DNA of 64,000 nt, taken from Setophaga petechia (Eukaryota > Chordata > Aves > Passeriformes > Parulidae). The stretch is taken from the NCBI GenBank assembly GCA_024362935.1, contig JANCRA010000001.1, positions 52,301,501-52,365,500 on the forward strand, read 5' to 3'. Positions 12,796 through 25,053 of the stretch are shown piece after piece; the stretch's first letter is position 1, and every line of letters starts with the position of its first letter. The position numbers and the translations under genes are program-made. The notes beneath the pieces were generated by a model. It was not told where the DNA came from. It saw only the letters and a program-made list of their open reading frames with translations, and made no database searches.

Positions 12796-13245
12796 AGCTC
12801 AACTCCAAGCATGACTTCAGAGTCCCTAAGCTGGTCTCCTGTTAAATAAATCACACACAGACTCATGCTGAGTTGCCTCCCTGCTTCAGAGTCTAAAACA
12901 AGATACCAATTTGCTTAACGTGCAAAAAATTAAGCCACTCTGAAATTAATTATAAACATTTGCATCACTTAGCTGAAATTTATTGACGCAGCAATTTCAG
13001 GAGTCAGATTAAAACTCCAGCCTGTCCACTTAAACTTCTCTGACTTAATAAGTTCATACCTTGTCATATTACAGGTGACATGCTTGCCTCATTCCACTTT
13101 GCACAGCATTAACTACTGATTTACTTCAGTGCTTTGGCTGGAAACAAAATGACCTACTTACATGTTTGGTATGAACAGTACCATGCAGAAACCAAATCCA
13201 AACACCCTCATATAGAAGAGATGCGATGAGACTTTTCTTATTTTA

Positions 13246-13296
13246 ATATATATATATATGTGTGCATGTGTATGTATGAATATATACACACATACA
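13246..13296. repeat. AT/TG/CA compound microsatellite with imperfect inverted symmetry
   Basis: (AT)7 at 13246-13259 runs into GTGTGCATGTGTATGTAT, then ATATACACACATAC. The TG and CA parts can pair as an imperfect hairpin (10 of 12 matches). Confidence 0.75.
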
Positions 13297-13344
13297 GGGT
13301 AGTTTGCTGGCAGAATGTTTCTTTGGTTTGTTTTTTTTTAATAG

Positions 13345-13416
13345 TTGGCCTGGGCTCTTATGCACCAGAAACATAAGCTAAAAAATGTTCTTGGAGCTTT
13401 CCCCTAGAGAAATAAG
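13345..13416 (+). ncRNA. Candidate non-coding exon (72 nt) with near-consensus splice sites
   Basis: A strong acceptor (TTTGGTTTGTTTTTTTTTAA then TAG, ending at 13344) is paired with a near-perfect donor, ATAAG followed by GTAAGTTTC. All three frames contain a stop. The frame from the first base is open for 20 codons (LAWALMHQKH then KLKNVLGAFP) and stops with TAG at 13405-13407. An untranslated or long non-coding RNA exon would explain the signals. It is on the opposite strand from the best coding exon. Confidence 0.25.
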
Positions 13417-14033
13417 GTAAGTTTCACTCCTGTATTCCACTGTGTTTTTCCAAATGGGATTACACTGTATACTTTAAGTCTACAAAATCAGGATCTTTGT
13501 TTTCCCTTTCTGCCTCAGCAGAACTGTCAAATTCAGGTAATTCTTTTCTCCCACCTTTTGTCCATCTTGCCTACCTACAGCTCTATATTTTTCAAGATGG
13601 AAACTGTTTATAACTAAGAAGTTCTCACCTTCAACCTCATAGTTAAAAAAGCACTAGGTGCTCTGCTTACATTTTAAACTACAAAAAAAAAAACCTTTTT
13701 ATGAAAATTTACAAAGAATTAAAATATTCCACTAAAAAAATTGCATGATGGGTTTGGGAAAAGGAATGGGAGGGTTCACTGAGGGCTCATCTACACTGGA
13801 ATAGCATTGTGTTAAAACATGATGCTTAATGAGTGCCATCAACAGCTGGTGTCATCTGGCACTGTTCCCTATAATTTTTTTTTCAATAATACTTGCACAA
13901 ATTTGCACCAGGCACAGGCCTCCTTCTCAGTCTATAAGGGAACAGCTGGCTGAAATCACAAATGGCCTCTAAAGGAGGATAAAATACTTTAGGACAGTTC
14001 AAACAGAACTGACCTAAACATGCTCCCTCAGGG

Positions 14034-14062
14034 AAAAAAAAAAAAAAAAGAAAGAAAAAAAG
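14034..14062. repeat. Poly-A run (A16 plus GAAAG extension)
   Basis: Sixteen A followed by GAAAGAAAAAAAG. No retroposon body is recognised on either side. Confidence 0.8.
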
Positions 14063-15184
14063 TAAATATTTTCTAAATGCTTTTCCAGACCTAAAGTTTA
14101 GCCACTCTAAAGCAACACCAAGCTATGAAGAACCCTATCCTGTGCCTGCAGAAGCACTGGATTTTCAAAAGAGAAGGACTACAGAAAAGAAGCATCAAGC
14201 CAACACAAGGCTTACACTGAGTGCCTTCTATATACAGAGCATACATAAGGTGGCAGCACCTGAAGAGTGACCCATTCTGCCTTGTGCTGGCTTTGTCTAG
14301 GATTTCTGTCTGTGTGCAACCCATAACCATGTATTTCTCACCTTACCTCCTTCCCAACACATCTCCAATTCGAGATAGAGCAAGTGTGGGGAGAAGGGCA
14401 AAGCACAGTCACCACCTTTGCAACTCTTGTAACATTAAACAAAATGTTGCTCCCATGCCGCTCTGTGAGAAGTTGTTGAAGACGAATGAAAACAGCACAA
14501 TGTTTCTCCATTTGGTTGCCCCCTACCCCTGCAATTTTATCTCTAATAAATTAGATTTGGAGCTTGAATGCAAGCAGTTTTGTTGGAGAAAAAAAAAAAA
14601 TTGTCAGTATTCTTACTTTCTAAAACATGTTTATCCAGTCCTAGCAAGTGGTGCAGACAGGTCATGACATAAAACATCAGCTTGGAGCCCAAAAAAAAAA
14701 GGTCAGGGAAGGTCTGGTCTGATACGTGCTGTTCACAAGTACCAGAGCTACAGGATTTCCCTCCTCCTCCACTGAAACCCTGCCTACATTTTCCCATACC
14801 TTGTGAGTCAAAATCACTTTCTCCACATAACAGAAAAAATTTCTCCCTGAGCAAGGAAAGCCCTGCTACGTGCAGAAGAACAACCACAGTGGATGTTTAG
14901 GTTACTTAAGACAGGCATGTTTTTCTTTTCCCTGTGGCAAAATTGTTTAAATGCGTATGAAACAGTAGATTGATTGTCATAGGTAAAAAATGACTGCTCC
15001 TTTTTCTTTCCTTGCACTAACTTACAAGTCATAAAAAATAATAAATTCAGACTTATGTCCTGATAAACAAAACCGCAGCGGAGCATGGCATAATTTCTCC
15101 TCTTTTGCTGCTGCCTAACTCAGCTTTCTTAATTCAGGCCATATTTAATCTACGTGTAGGAAATCCACATTTGTTTCTAATAAG

Positions 15185-15242
15185 AGAAGGAAAGTAATGA
15201 GATGTCAAGGAACAGTTTCCTTAGGCCAGAGAGACTTCAAAG
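15185..15242 (+). CDS. Candidate plus-strand exon (58 nt)
   Basis: The acceptor CACATTTGTTTCTAATAAG is fair, and the donor is TTCAAAG followed by GTGAGTCTGG, which is strong. Two frames are open: one gives RRKVMRCQGT then VSLGQRDFK, the other KESNEMSRNS then FLRPERLQ. Neither is recognised. It lies 1.8 kb downstream of the non-coding candidate at 13345 on the same strand, so the two could belong to one plus-strand transcript. Confidence 0.17.
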
Positions 15243-15740
15243 GTGAGTCTGGCAGCTTGTCCTGCATTTATTGTTTGCATCAAGCTTAAGATTTTCTAAA
15301 GAGCAACTGCCCATTTAAAATAATTATAAGCTGCAACTTAAACCCGAACAGCACATGAATGTATGATAAAACACTTACACCATCATCCAAATTGCGACAT
15401 CAGCCCTATATCAGAGAACACATAGCTCCAGATGCTGGATTAAAACAATAAGTACAAGCTGAAAATGAGCATATAATTCTTTCAGCTAATGCAGAAGGGT
15501 CATGCTGCTTAATGCAAAAGCAACATTAAATGAAACTATGGACTACATTGCCTCAACATATGAGCTACAACCACAGACACTTCTGGTGTGCCTATCAAGT
15601 ATGTCTGTCCTGCAGCAAGTGGCAGAAACCCCAATAAAAAAGTATTTCCACCGAGGGGTTTTTCTGTTCTTCCTCCTGATTATTATATTTGCAAAACTTC
15701 TGAGTTATAGTAGAGCTGAGAAAAAACAGGAATATATACT

Positions 15741-15759
15741 AAAAAAAAAAAAAAAAAAA
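15741..15759. repeat. Poly-A run (A19)
   Basis: Nineteen A, the longest pure run in the window. A 121-codon frame reads through it as lysines, which argues that this frame is not coding. Confidence 0.85.
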
Positions 15760-16888
15760 GACACTCTGCTCATTGCTTATGCCACAGAACTGTACTGCTC
15801 ATTCATGCTGAGTCTTGCTGCTCCTGAAGCCAAGGCAGAGGCCTGTCCAGGAAGTCGAAGTCCTTAAAAATGAGGGCTGCAGCAGCACAGAATAAGCATT
15901 AGGATACAAGTTTAATACTAAAGACCAAAATTAAAAGGACTTACCTGCCTCAATAAATGCAAAACAAACAAAAAAAAAACCCTGCAACGTCCACAATACA
16001 CAAGCGTTGAGGCAGACAAAACTATAAAATAGGCAGCCAATCTGTGTATCACAGGCAGCACTGCTAAACACAAAGCATACCTTCTAATTGATTCCATTTT
16101 CTAATGTGTGTCTGTGTGCATGTATTTATGAACACATACACACTTTATTGTTTATCATCTCTCAGCACACACTCTGAGTCAGCAGATAGAAGGAAATATG
16201 TTTGAGCGGTGTTTAAAATGACACCCTTTACAAATGAAACCATCTAAATCCGGTGTTAGAGAATTAATGAGCTTCTCATGTAAATCACACATAATTTACA
16301 GTGGAATTTGTTCTTGTGCCAGCAGCCACTTGCACTGCATAATAATGAAGGCAGGGCTTCAGAGACACACGGAGCTCCCCGCAGCCTGTTCATGTCCTGC
16401 CTCTGCTTTTCCCTGAGCAGCCAGAAAACCATAAACCCTTTCAAAGTGCAATAATACGAGGCTTCAAATAACACAGTCTTCATCTTTCACTTTTGGCTGA
16501 GAAATGTTGCCACCACCAGGAACACTCCTTTTAAGAGCTATTAATTCACATTTTAAAACATTTTAAGTTTGAGTTTAGCCTCATTTTGCATTGAATATCT
16601 GAAACAAACACTGTGTAAGGCATTACCTGTGTTTTAGGCAAAAGGAGGAGCAGTAACAGCATGAAGGAGTAGAGAGGATCAGAGAGAACCACACCACACC
16701 CTACAAGAGATGCAGTCTATAGTCATGGACTCAGCGCCTTACTGCAAACTCATCAACTTAATTTGACCTATATTCCATTTCATGTTGATTGAGAAAGCCT
16801 CAAAATTCTCACAAAACCAGCCCTGAAAAAACCCATTCCTCTTTTTGCTGACAAGAATTATCAATCACTAAACCCTTAACTCACTTAC

Positions 16889-16987
16889 CATCACCTCCAG
16901 CAGCCCCCTCTCGCTGTGACCAAGCAGGAGTGCTCCAACAGGCTGCTGCAGAACAGGATCCCCTCCAGCACCCAAGATGGGAAGCAC
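16889..16987 (-). CDS. Candidate coding exon (99 nt), unidentified
   Basis: The minus-strand acceptor TTAAGTCTTCTCCTCTCAG is pyrimidine-rich, and the donor is ATG followed by GTAAGTGAG, close to perfect. Read from the first base there are 33 open codons (phase 0 in, phase 0 out). The peptide starts VLPILGAGGD, includes QQPVGALLLG and ends HSERGLLEVM. One other frame is also open, and the third stops only at the last codon, because the segment is GC-rich. Openness alone therefore says little. The phase suits direct splicing after the 52371 exon, which ends at a codon boundary. The peptide is leucine/glycine-rich with no motif I recognise. Confidence 0.33.
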
Positions 16988-17634
16988 CTGAGAGGAGAAG
17001 ACTTAAATAACTCCTCCCCAGGCACAGCTGATTCCACAGCTGAGAGCCATAAGGCCTAATTCCCAACTAACAAGGCAGGGCTGGGAGCCCAAATTCAGCA
17101 CTGATGAGTAGTGAAACTTCCCCACTGTTTCCCTGAAGCTGTGACACCAAAGCAAAGCAACTTCTTGGTCACTGTCCTTTTCTTTGGTTTTTGAGGACTT
17201 ACGTGCTGTGTGTGTTTGAGGGGTGTTTGGAGACCCAGGAAGCTCACAGGACGCAGGAATGAAAGCAGCAGTGAGGGGTATGCACGGAAACACCTGATTG
17301 TCCTTCCTTCCCAAAGCCACTGATATAAACCTGCATCTGCACCACCTCCACAGCCTCTTCTAAATGTATTTACAAGGGCTCCCCTGTCTGTCTCTTTCTG
17401 TTATTACAAACCATTCCTATTTGATGTCTGAGCAATACAAAAGGACATTCCCCTATTCTTTCCTACCCCTCTGCCCAGCAGCCACACAGAAGAGCTCATT
17501 AATAACACCACTCTCCCCCTAAGCCCTAGCAGAGGGAGATCATATTATAAAACCTGGAGGGATCACACCGTAACATTGTGTGACACTGTGCAGGATGAAG
17601 CAATAAAAGCAGGATTTTCTTTTCTTCCATCTTC

Positions 17635-17650
17635 TTTTTTTTTTTTTTTT
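17635..17650. repeat. Poly-T run (T16)
   Basis: Sixteen T after a C/T-rich lead (TTTTCTTTTCTTCCATCTTC). It could serve as a pyrimidine tract, but no AG follows at a suitable distance with an open exon. Confidence 0.8.
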
Positions 17651-20184
17651 CTCAAAACAAAGGACACATTCTGCTTGAGGATGCTGAAGGCTCCCAGTGG
17701 CAGCAACCATTGCTGTCAACAGAAGTAAAACAGCAGCAGGTCAGGAAACATGCAACTTCTGTAGAGTCCAGCCAGAAGGGCACTCTCAGGTACTGCACAT
17801 TGCCCCTGACTTGTGTTTTTGCTGCTGAAGGTCCAATGCACAAGTGCTGGTTGAGACATTTCTTACTATTGGACACTGATTTTAGTGGAGTTCTCCACCC
17901 TTCTGCCCTCACCGCTAATGGCATTACCTCTCCAATCCCATCCAGTTGTCTTCCCTCTTTTGAGGTTTCTCTGCCTCCTTTACTCATTCCAAGCCTTTTC
18001 TGCCATCCTGATTGTCTATAACTTTTATTAGTACCAGTCATTAAACACCCAGCTTTGAGACAAGACCAGGTGCCCAGTGAAACCAATAAAACTCAATGCA
18101 GGGAGTACAAAGTATGTCTTATTGACACATTAATGATTAAGTACCCCCACCTTCAAGTAGAGCCAAGATTTTACCTCAAGTCCCTGCTTCTCAGCTTAAT
18201 TATTGAAATAAATGAGCATTTCTTATTTCACTATTGGTTTTAAAATCTGATGTCCAACAGACATGGGGGTGCACCTCTTTTGTCACCACCTTGTCTCTTT
18301 CTTTGTTTTTTTCACTTATTTGGTCCAGCAAAACGTCTGGAGGTTAATAGTGGTGAACTCCACTCTGTGAGAGTGCATACATGATGTTCTGTGGCTCATT
18401 TTGCACAGCAAATTTGGCACAAGTACACCTGAAATTTCACTTCCATTGACCTAAAGTGCATTGACATCAAAGCTTGTGCCAAGTCCTCCTGGAAATCCTA
18501 CAAGCCTATCCCAGCTGAGCAGCAACTGAACAAACTTTTTCCAGTCACCACACAGATCTGGGATTTTCTTCCAGATATGTGATTTCATAAAGGTAAAACA
18601 CAGGCTGGAAGTAAAATGTCCAGGCAGCCCCACACCAGACCATGAAGTGAGCCCCATGCTCCTCTGACATACCCATTAAATAAAACTATACTAATACTGG
18701 CCTTTTTGCCCATGGGTGGTCAGGAAATAATGAGTTTAAAGTTCTATGTAGCCCTGACTTCTCATTTGCTTATCTCAGTGGTCATAAATTGGTCATTACT
18801 GGTGTAGACAGATACCCCAAGTGCATTCCTGTAATGCAACATCAGCTGCACACTTCCACATTGCCCTACCCTTACGAGGGATTCATGGCAGACAATAAAA
18901 GTGTAATCTCATGCCATATATTCACAAATTTCCCCCCACCCCCATAAAATAAAAATAAATAGGAAGCTAATCCCTGTGCAATTGCACTTCACGAACAGAG
19001 CTGCTGAAGGGGGAACAAGCACATCCCTTTCCCTCCTTCTTTTTGCAGTCTTTCCTCAGGTCCCATCCACTCTTCATTACACATAAGTAAAATTAATTCC
19101 TGCTCTTGTATTCCTACTAATGAAGCTTCTCGTAGCAGCCCAGAATTACAAACATTTACATAATGGCCTAATTTTTAGAACCAATTAGGAATTTTTAAGG
19201 AGTCTTTCCACCGCTGAAGCTCTGCACTGAGCCAGGTGCTTTGCATGCCTCCCTCACAACTGCAAGTGAACTTCCTTTGACTTGTAGAAGACAGGCAGAA
19301 GACTCCCTTGGCTTTAAAATCCATCAAATTATAAATATTGATTGTTATCAAGGCATAAGTAAATTCATTTTCTTGAAGGTTCAGCAGACGTTTCACCCGA
19401 TTTATATCAAATTGAGGGGAGGAAAAAAACCAAGCATCCCAAAAGAAAACCCACAAAAAACAGCCTATCCCACAGCAATAGTGAAGTTTGTTTAAAATAA
19501 AAAGCACTTTTTCTCTAGCTCTCACAGATTTTGGACTCCAACTTCTTCTGCATGTTTCCTAAGGAAGCAAGAGCAATGCAACCGCTCTTTTTTAGGTCTC
19601 TTTTAATTAGCTGCACTCTCTCTCTTGTGCCTCTGAATCCAGGGGCTCTTTTCAATCATATATGAAAGAAGAGCAGGAAGATAAATTGGATTTTTTTATG
19701 ATTTGTGGACACTGGCAGCTGGACAGAAGAAGAGGTGCCAATCAAACTGCTCCCTAGGGAAAGCCAGGTAAAATTCAGCTGTTGGACACAACCTGAAAGT
19801 GGATGGGTGATTAACTAGTAGAAGCAAGTAAAAAAAATTAAAAGCTAATGTTGCCCAGAAAATGAAAACAGGATTAAACAGAACAGGAACTATGACACAC
19901 TGCACACGAAGTCTCATGTCAAAATCAGCTTAAGTGCCGTAACCCAGCTCATAAAACCAGGCTCCCTGCAGCTCCAAGTGATGCTGTTCTGTGCTGGGAA
20001 GCCTGGCCATGCAGCTCTCCCTCCTTCCAGGAAGGTTTTAGTACAAAACCATTTATCAGTATGCAAGAAGCAGCCAAGATGACATTTTCCTCCTCTCCCT
20101 GCTTCCATTTTATCTTCCCCCTTCTACTCCCCAGGGATGCTGCTGGCCTCCTCACTGTGGTCCTGTTTACACTCTGCTATTAAA

Positions 20185-20212
20185 TACTTAAAATAAATAA
20201 TTATTTTAAGTA
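20185..20212. repeat. Inverted repeat with 12-bp arms and 4-nt loop
   Basis: TACTTAAAATAA, loop ATAA, TTATTTTAAGTA. The arms are exactly complementary. An overlapping exact palindrome AAATAATTATTT sits in the centre. Confidence 0.85.
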
Positions 20213-22139
20213 ATTCTGCTTTGAACATGGTCCCAGCAGGTTATTGAAGCTCATCAAAAGCCAGGGTGTACTTGGATTCCTAAGGCTGTGCTTTACATAC
20301 ACAGGTTTTCCTGGCTGTACCCAAGAAGGGGCTTGTTATGGAGCTCACAGCTCCACAGAATGTTTTATCCCTTCCTTTCCAAGCACTCACGTTTTGGTTA
20401 CAGCAACATCCTCTCCTGTGGCCTTGCAGAAAATCATCCTGACACATTTGTTTTCTTTCAAAACGCTGCCATGAAGATCCTTTCTGCACCTTGTTGCTCT
20501 GACCACATCCCACTTCCATGTTTTTCTTTTGTGGTTACCTCTGTTTCACACATCCAGAATAAACGCTGTGCTTTTAGCTCCAGGTTTTTTTCATGGCTTA
20601 CCTCCAGCTTGAACATCACCTCTACTGCTACCAAGATGTACTTCTACACTGCTATGGCACCTTCTCCCCTGAACTTTCATATTTGAAAACCAAACATGTT
20701 TTCTCTTACATTGGCATGCAGAGAAGTTTTCTCATTGCTGGAAAACTCTCTCTGGTCCTTCCCTAAACCCCTCTCCTTGCTGCAATGCCAAAGATAGACC
20801 CCACATCTGTTTTTACAGTGTCAAAAAAAACCACTCCTGGCCTTGTGAGTGTCACTAAAATCAACACATGCATCTCCACTTGCATTTATTTGGTGGATTT
20901 TTAAATAGACTCTGCTTTCTGGCACGCTGAGGCTGACATGTAGATCACTGATGTGGATCCCTGGCCCACAGCCTCCCTACACCCCATCTATGCTGCCTTC
21001 AATGAGGGGGCTCTGGGGCAGGTGTCCCTCTCTGCTCTGCAGCCAGAAAGCACAGAGTACATCTGGTTCTGATCCATGTCTGGGCTTCCCAGATGTTACA
21101 GGAACTGGATAATATTTGAATAATAACAATAACATGCCCTGCTGTTTGTTTTACGGCACCTTTGTGGTCGTCAGCATCCCTTATGTGTTACTTCAATTTG
21201 CTCCTTGCTATCTCTACATTGCAGTCTTGCAAGAGTCCTAGAAAGCCTGATTTCCCTTAAAATCATTGAGAATCCAGGGAAAAAACCTGAGGAAAGCTGG
21301 TTGGCATTCCTAGCAGCTCTCCTCCAACACAGTTTTATATCCTTGCTCTCTCCCAGCTGGCTCACCTCCTGCCCTGTTTATTTTCAGCAGAAGGCAGGGA
21401 GGAGCCCAGATTAATGGAAAACAGGGACGTTTCTGGCTTTCATCAGAATACACAGAGTTGTGACCAGCATGGACAGAAGAAACCACTTGAAAAGGGGTTT
21501 GCAGGACAGCAAAGCAAAGTCACAGGGATGTTTGTAAGAGTGAGCCCAGGAAACCAAAGGGCTGCTTCAGCCAGGGCATCATCCCTGCATCCTCAGGGAG
21601 CAAGCATCCCAGGGAGAGAAAAACTGGCTTTATGTACCTCTGAGTTCCTCAGGCTCCCTTCAAAGCAATGTAAGGAAGTAATTTTGGGAAAGGAAAAAAA
21701 AAAAAACCAACCCACAGACAGTTAGACATTAAAATTATTTTCTCTCTGCACACTGTATATCTTGATGAGCTATTTGGCATTCCACGCCTTGTGTCTGCAA
21801 AGAGAATAAAGGAAGACAAAATGTTCTGCAAATGCAAATATACAACTCTACATTAAGCTGAGTATCTCCTGATATCTCTATATAAAATGAAAGCAGTGCT
21901 TAAATTCTAGTTCTGGAGTACCTGAACTACACCGAGGAAAAGCAGTTCTTAAAAAGATCTATTATTGAGCATTCTGCAGGATGACACATCTGCTTATTAA
22001 TATACAGTAGGCTGGGAAGGCTGTGGCTGTGAGTGATGGATTCTCAAGTACTGCCTGTGTACATCAAATCAGATCGCTTTTTGTCACAGGTCTGGGAAAC
22101 TGAGAGCAGGAGAGAGAAGTTTTCACAACAAAAATATAA

Positions 22140-22270
22140 GAGTAATAATTATTAGCTTCCACTGTTTCTGCAGACAAAAGGGCAATCACTTTAATTCTTC
22201 TGCATCTTGGCAAGCCTCTTATTTCTTAACTCTAACAATTAGCGTGCTGAATTAATGTGAACCAGGATGC
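22140..22270. promoter_or_regulatory. Possible conserved enhancer-like segment
   Basis: Contains clustered TAAT-type cores (AATAATTATTAG, TTTAATTC, ACAATTAGCG, TGAATTAATG, GCAATTAC), the kind of cluster seen in homeodomain-bound developmental enhancers. This is inferred from motif density only. Confidence 0.15.
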
Positions 22271-24969
22271 AATTACTGAAGAGCCGGGGTGGGGGGAGAG
22301 ACAGAAGCAGAATGACTGCATGCTCAAATTATTTCAGTGTAAGGAACATCTCAGTGAAACCAGCTCAGGCACACTACTAATGGAAGTAAAACACCATGGA
22401 AGAAGAGATGTGAATCTCGGCCCTCCACTCCCTGTCCTTTATGTGCTTTGTGTGAAACAGAATTCTTCCTACATCCCTACCATGGATTTTACGTTTGCCA
22501 CTGCACAGCTGATAGGAACCAATATAAAACCAAATGCTTCTTCTTTGTTTCCAGCTGGTGTCTATTTAAGACATACATACATCTCATGTCACCAACATCC
22601 TCAAATCTTAATAACAGGTTTTCCAAAGATTTTCTTTTTTAAATAAAATATTAGACATGTGTGAGTTCTACATTATCTTGCAGTTGCATAAGCTTCCAGC
22701 CATGAGAAAATTACCATCTTCACTGAAATAAGTAAGTTCTGCTAGCAGGTTAATATTCCTATAATTTTAAAAATGTTTCACAGGAGGGAAAATAAAATCT
22801 AAAATCAATTTTCAGAAATTAAGATAAAAATCTGAATCTTAACCACCATACTTAGTGGTTTTGTTCCCAACTACCTTTTCGCCATATTAACGTTTCCCAT
22901 ACAGACTCTTACAAATGGACTCTGTTAGCCTCTGAAGGGGAGAGATGGTGGCAGGACATTCACAGCAGTATAAGGCAGTCAGAAACAGAGGACAGCCTAG
23001 AAGGAGGGAGGACTTCAGGATTAATACATTTAGGACTCTATATATGCACAGGTCACATGGTGATTTTTAACCTTCTTCAGCCTGCAAAAAAAATTTTTAA
23101 ATACTTCAGTATAGCTCTATATATACTTTAGAAGAGGTCCTCAATGCCCTTATGGCCATAGAGCTCACCCAGGTCAGAGTGGTGGGGATATGTAAATTTG
23201 CAGTTGGGTCAGGTTTGCTCACAGAGGGGGCAGGGGTTTGCTGGCAGCTGCTCAGGGTGGACAAACCTTTGGCCTGGGGTGTAAGGGTAATTTTGCACTT
23301 ACTTCCCTTCTCCAGCACAGCACATACATATACATTACCCACATAAGCATGTGCACGGTTATGTAAACCTTCACAACCAAAACACTCAACTCCACATCCC
23401 TCTTTCCCTGGGGAGCAGATGAAAGAGCATGTACAGATGTGCACCGCTGGAAGCTATTTGGAAACCGCAGCAGTAAGGGTGATACCAAGAAACAACCGAG
23501 GAGAGAAAAACAAAACCACATGAAACCAAGGCTAAGCAGAGCACCCACCTGAACCGGTCAGGTTGATAAAACAGATTTGCTTTGAGTTAAAAATGACCTT
23601 AACTGGGGTGCTATCACTCCATATATGGGGACACATAACACATTTTTTTTTGTAGTGAAAGCATGTTAAGGAAGAAAAAGCATGAGAGAGTTCCTCCAGA
23701 AACCCTAACTGTGAACTTCCCGGCACAGCAGCAGCTAAGCCCCTGCCTTAATCATGCATGTGTTTTGCATTATTTTTTATTGACTTTTCAAACTCATAAA
23801 ATGAGAAAATAAAAGAAAATCTCAGTGACTAGCCACACAACCAATCTTTCTGGTCCTATAATCCCACAGACCTCTACAACACAGTTTTATTTTAAACACC
23901 TGGGTAATCCTGTTGAAGTCAGGGAGATTACTCATGGTTGTGGAGTCAAAGACGTGACTCACGGGGTGTCCCCACTGACAGACAATGAATGATTCCCACG
24001 GAGACCCTCTTGAAACACACAGCCATAATGGTAAAATTTTTTTCCACACTTTTTTAAGGGAAAAGCTAAAATAAGAAGCAATGCAAGCATGAGACACATC
24101 GGCTGCTCATCTCAAGTCTGTGGAAAATCAGAAATATCTCAAAAGTGACTGGGGAGCCGAGGATGAGATGAAATGTTAATGCAACCCTTCCCTGACCCAC
24201 AGTCACAGGGTAGCAGCTAAAGCCATGGTGGATTCTAGCAAAAATGAATATAACCTGCAGCATCTTTACAGAGACTCTGCAAAATACAGGAAGGTCACTG
24301 ACTAAGTAAACATCAAACGAAGGATTATCCTAATTTATAAAGAAGTGGGACCAGGAGGAAACCAGGCCAGGCAATTTCCATCTCCATTGAGGTAGGATCA
24401 TATCGACCTGTTTGAGCTGAAGGGAATCAACTCCTTCAATAATAATTCCCCTTAAGGTCAGTAACTATCAGTCTGATGCCCTGGAAGAGACACATATTTC
24501 ACAGATACCTTTTTTGTTATTGCTTATCTACAATTCAAGTGTGGACTTCTTCCAGCAGTGATTATTGTTTAAAGTCACACGAACCCCGGTCTAATATTTC
24601 AAGCATCCAGGTTTGGCTTCTTTAATTGCAACTTTCTGTGACTTCATGATTTATTCATCCCAGGATGCACTCAAAAGTCTAGCGTATCGCTGACATCCCC
24701 ACGCAGCACACTGTTAGCTTTAAAATTTCATAAACCACCATGTACTTGACAAGTTGAAAAGTTAAAAAGGGTTACAAGGCAACAGGAAAAAAAGCATGCT
24801 GAGCTCTGATCAGCTCAGCCCCCAGAAATCCAGGCTTTTCAGAAGTGCAGCACACAGTTTGGTATTAAAAAGGGAGACTCTACTACAATATTGTCTTTAT
24901 GGCCCACATTTCCCCATTCCTCAGCTGAGCTAAAATACAAGTCTCCTCTTTAATGAAAGTCATACTTAC

Positions 24970-25053
24970 TTCATACACACTGGCTGTAAACTATAAAATA
25001 GGGTCTCTCTCTGATGCATAAATTAAGTCTTGCTCACAGATATTTTTGAAGAC
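24970..25053 (-). ncRNA. Candidate stop-containing exon (84 nt)
   Basis: The minus strand has the acceptor CCATTTTCTTTTCAAAG (plus 25054 upward) and the donor GAA followed by GTAAGTATG, which matches consensus over the intron side. Read from the first base, 20 sense codons (VFKNICEQDL then IYASERDPIL) precede a TAG; the other two frames stop sooner. It could be a poison or untranslated exon, or a long non-coding RNA exon. Chance is a fair alternative. Confidence 0.2.

Larger units (their letters stand above)
11857..16888. other. Non-coding stretch with several poly-A runs
   Basis: Holds the plus-strand candidates at 13345 and 15185, a 26-nt tandem duplication at 12744-12795, an AT/TG microsatellite near 13246-13296, and poly-A runs at 14034-14049 and 15741-15759. 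The longest open frame of the window (148 codons, plus strand, 14221-14667) lies here but has no splice support and no recognisable domain. Confidence 0.55.
16988..24969. other. Non-coding stretch
   Basis: Contains a T16 run at 17635-17650, a 12-bp-arm inverted repeat at 20185-20212, and an AT-rich enhancer-like segment around 22140-22270. Open frames of 129-144 codons (minus 17652-18086; plus 20288-20686; plus 22257-22646) are unrecognised and overlap opposing frames. I see no paired strong splice sites with an open frame. Confidence 0.6.

Noticed and set aside
12486..12866. 126-codon minus-strand open frame with a hydrophobic segment
   Set aside because: Spans the 26-nt tandem duplication, a length that is not a multiple of three. 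No splice or start context.
14221..14667. Longest open frame in the window (148 codons, plus strand)
   Set aside because: No splice signals at its ends and no domain. It reads through an A12 run and is opposed by a 114-codon minus-strand frame. This length is expected by chance in 64 kb of six frames.
15502..15867. 121-codon plus-strand open frame with a hydrophobic segment
   Set aside because: It runs through the A19 homopolymer as polylysine and would shift with any length change of that run.
15945..15981. Minus-strand GCAG/GTAAGTCC donor with an upstream AG
   Set aside because: The implied exon is mostly a T-run and the acceptor lacks a proper tract before it.
17652..18086. 144-codon minus-strand open frame
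   Set aside because: Opposed by a 103-codon plus-strand frame. Cysteine/serine-rich low-information composition, no recognised motif and no paired splice sites.
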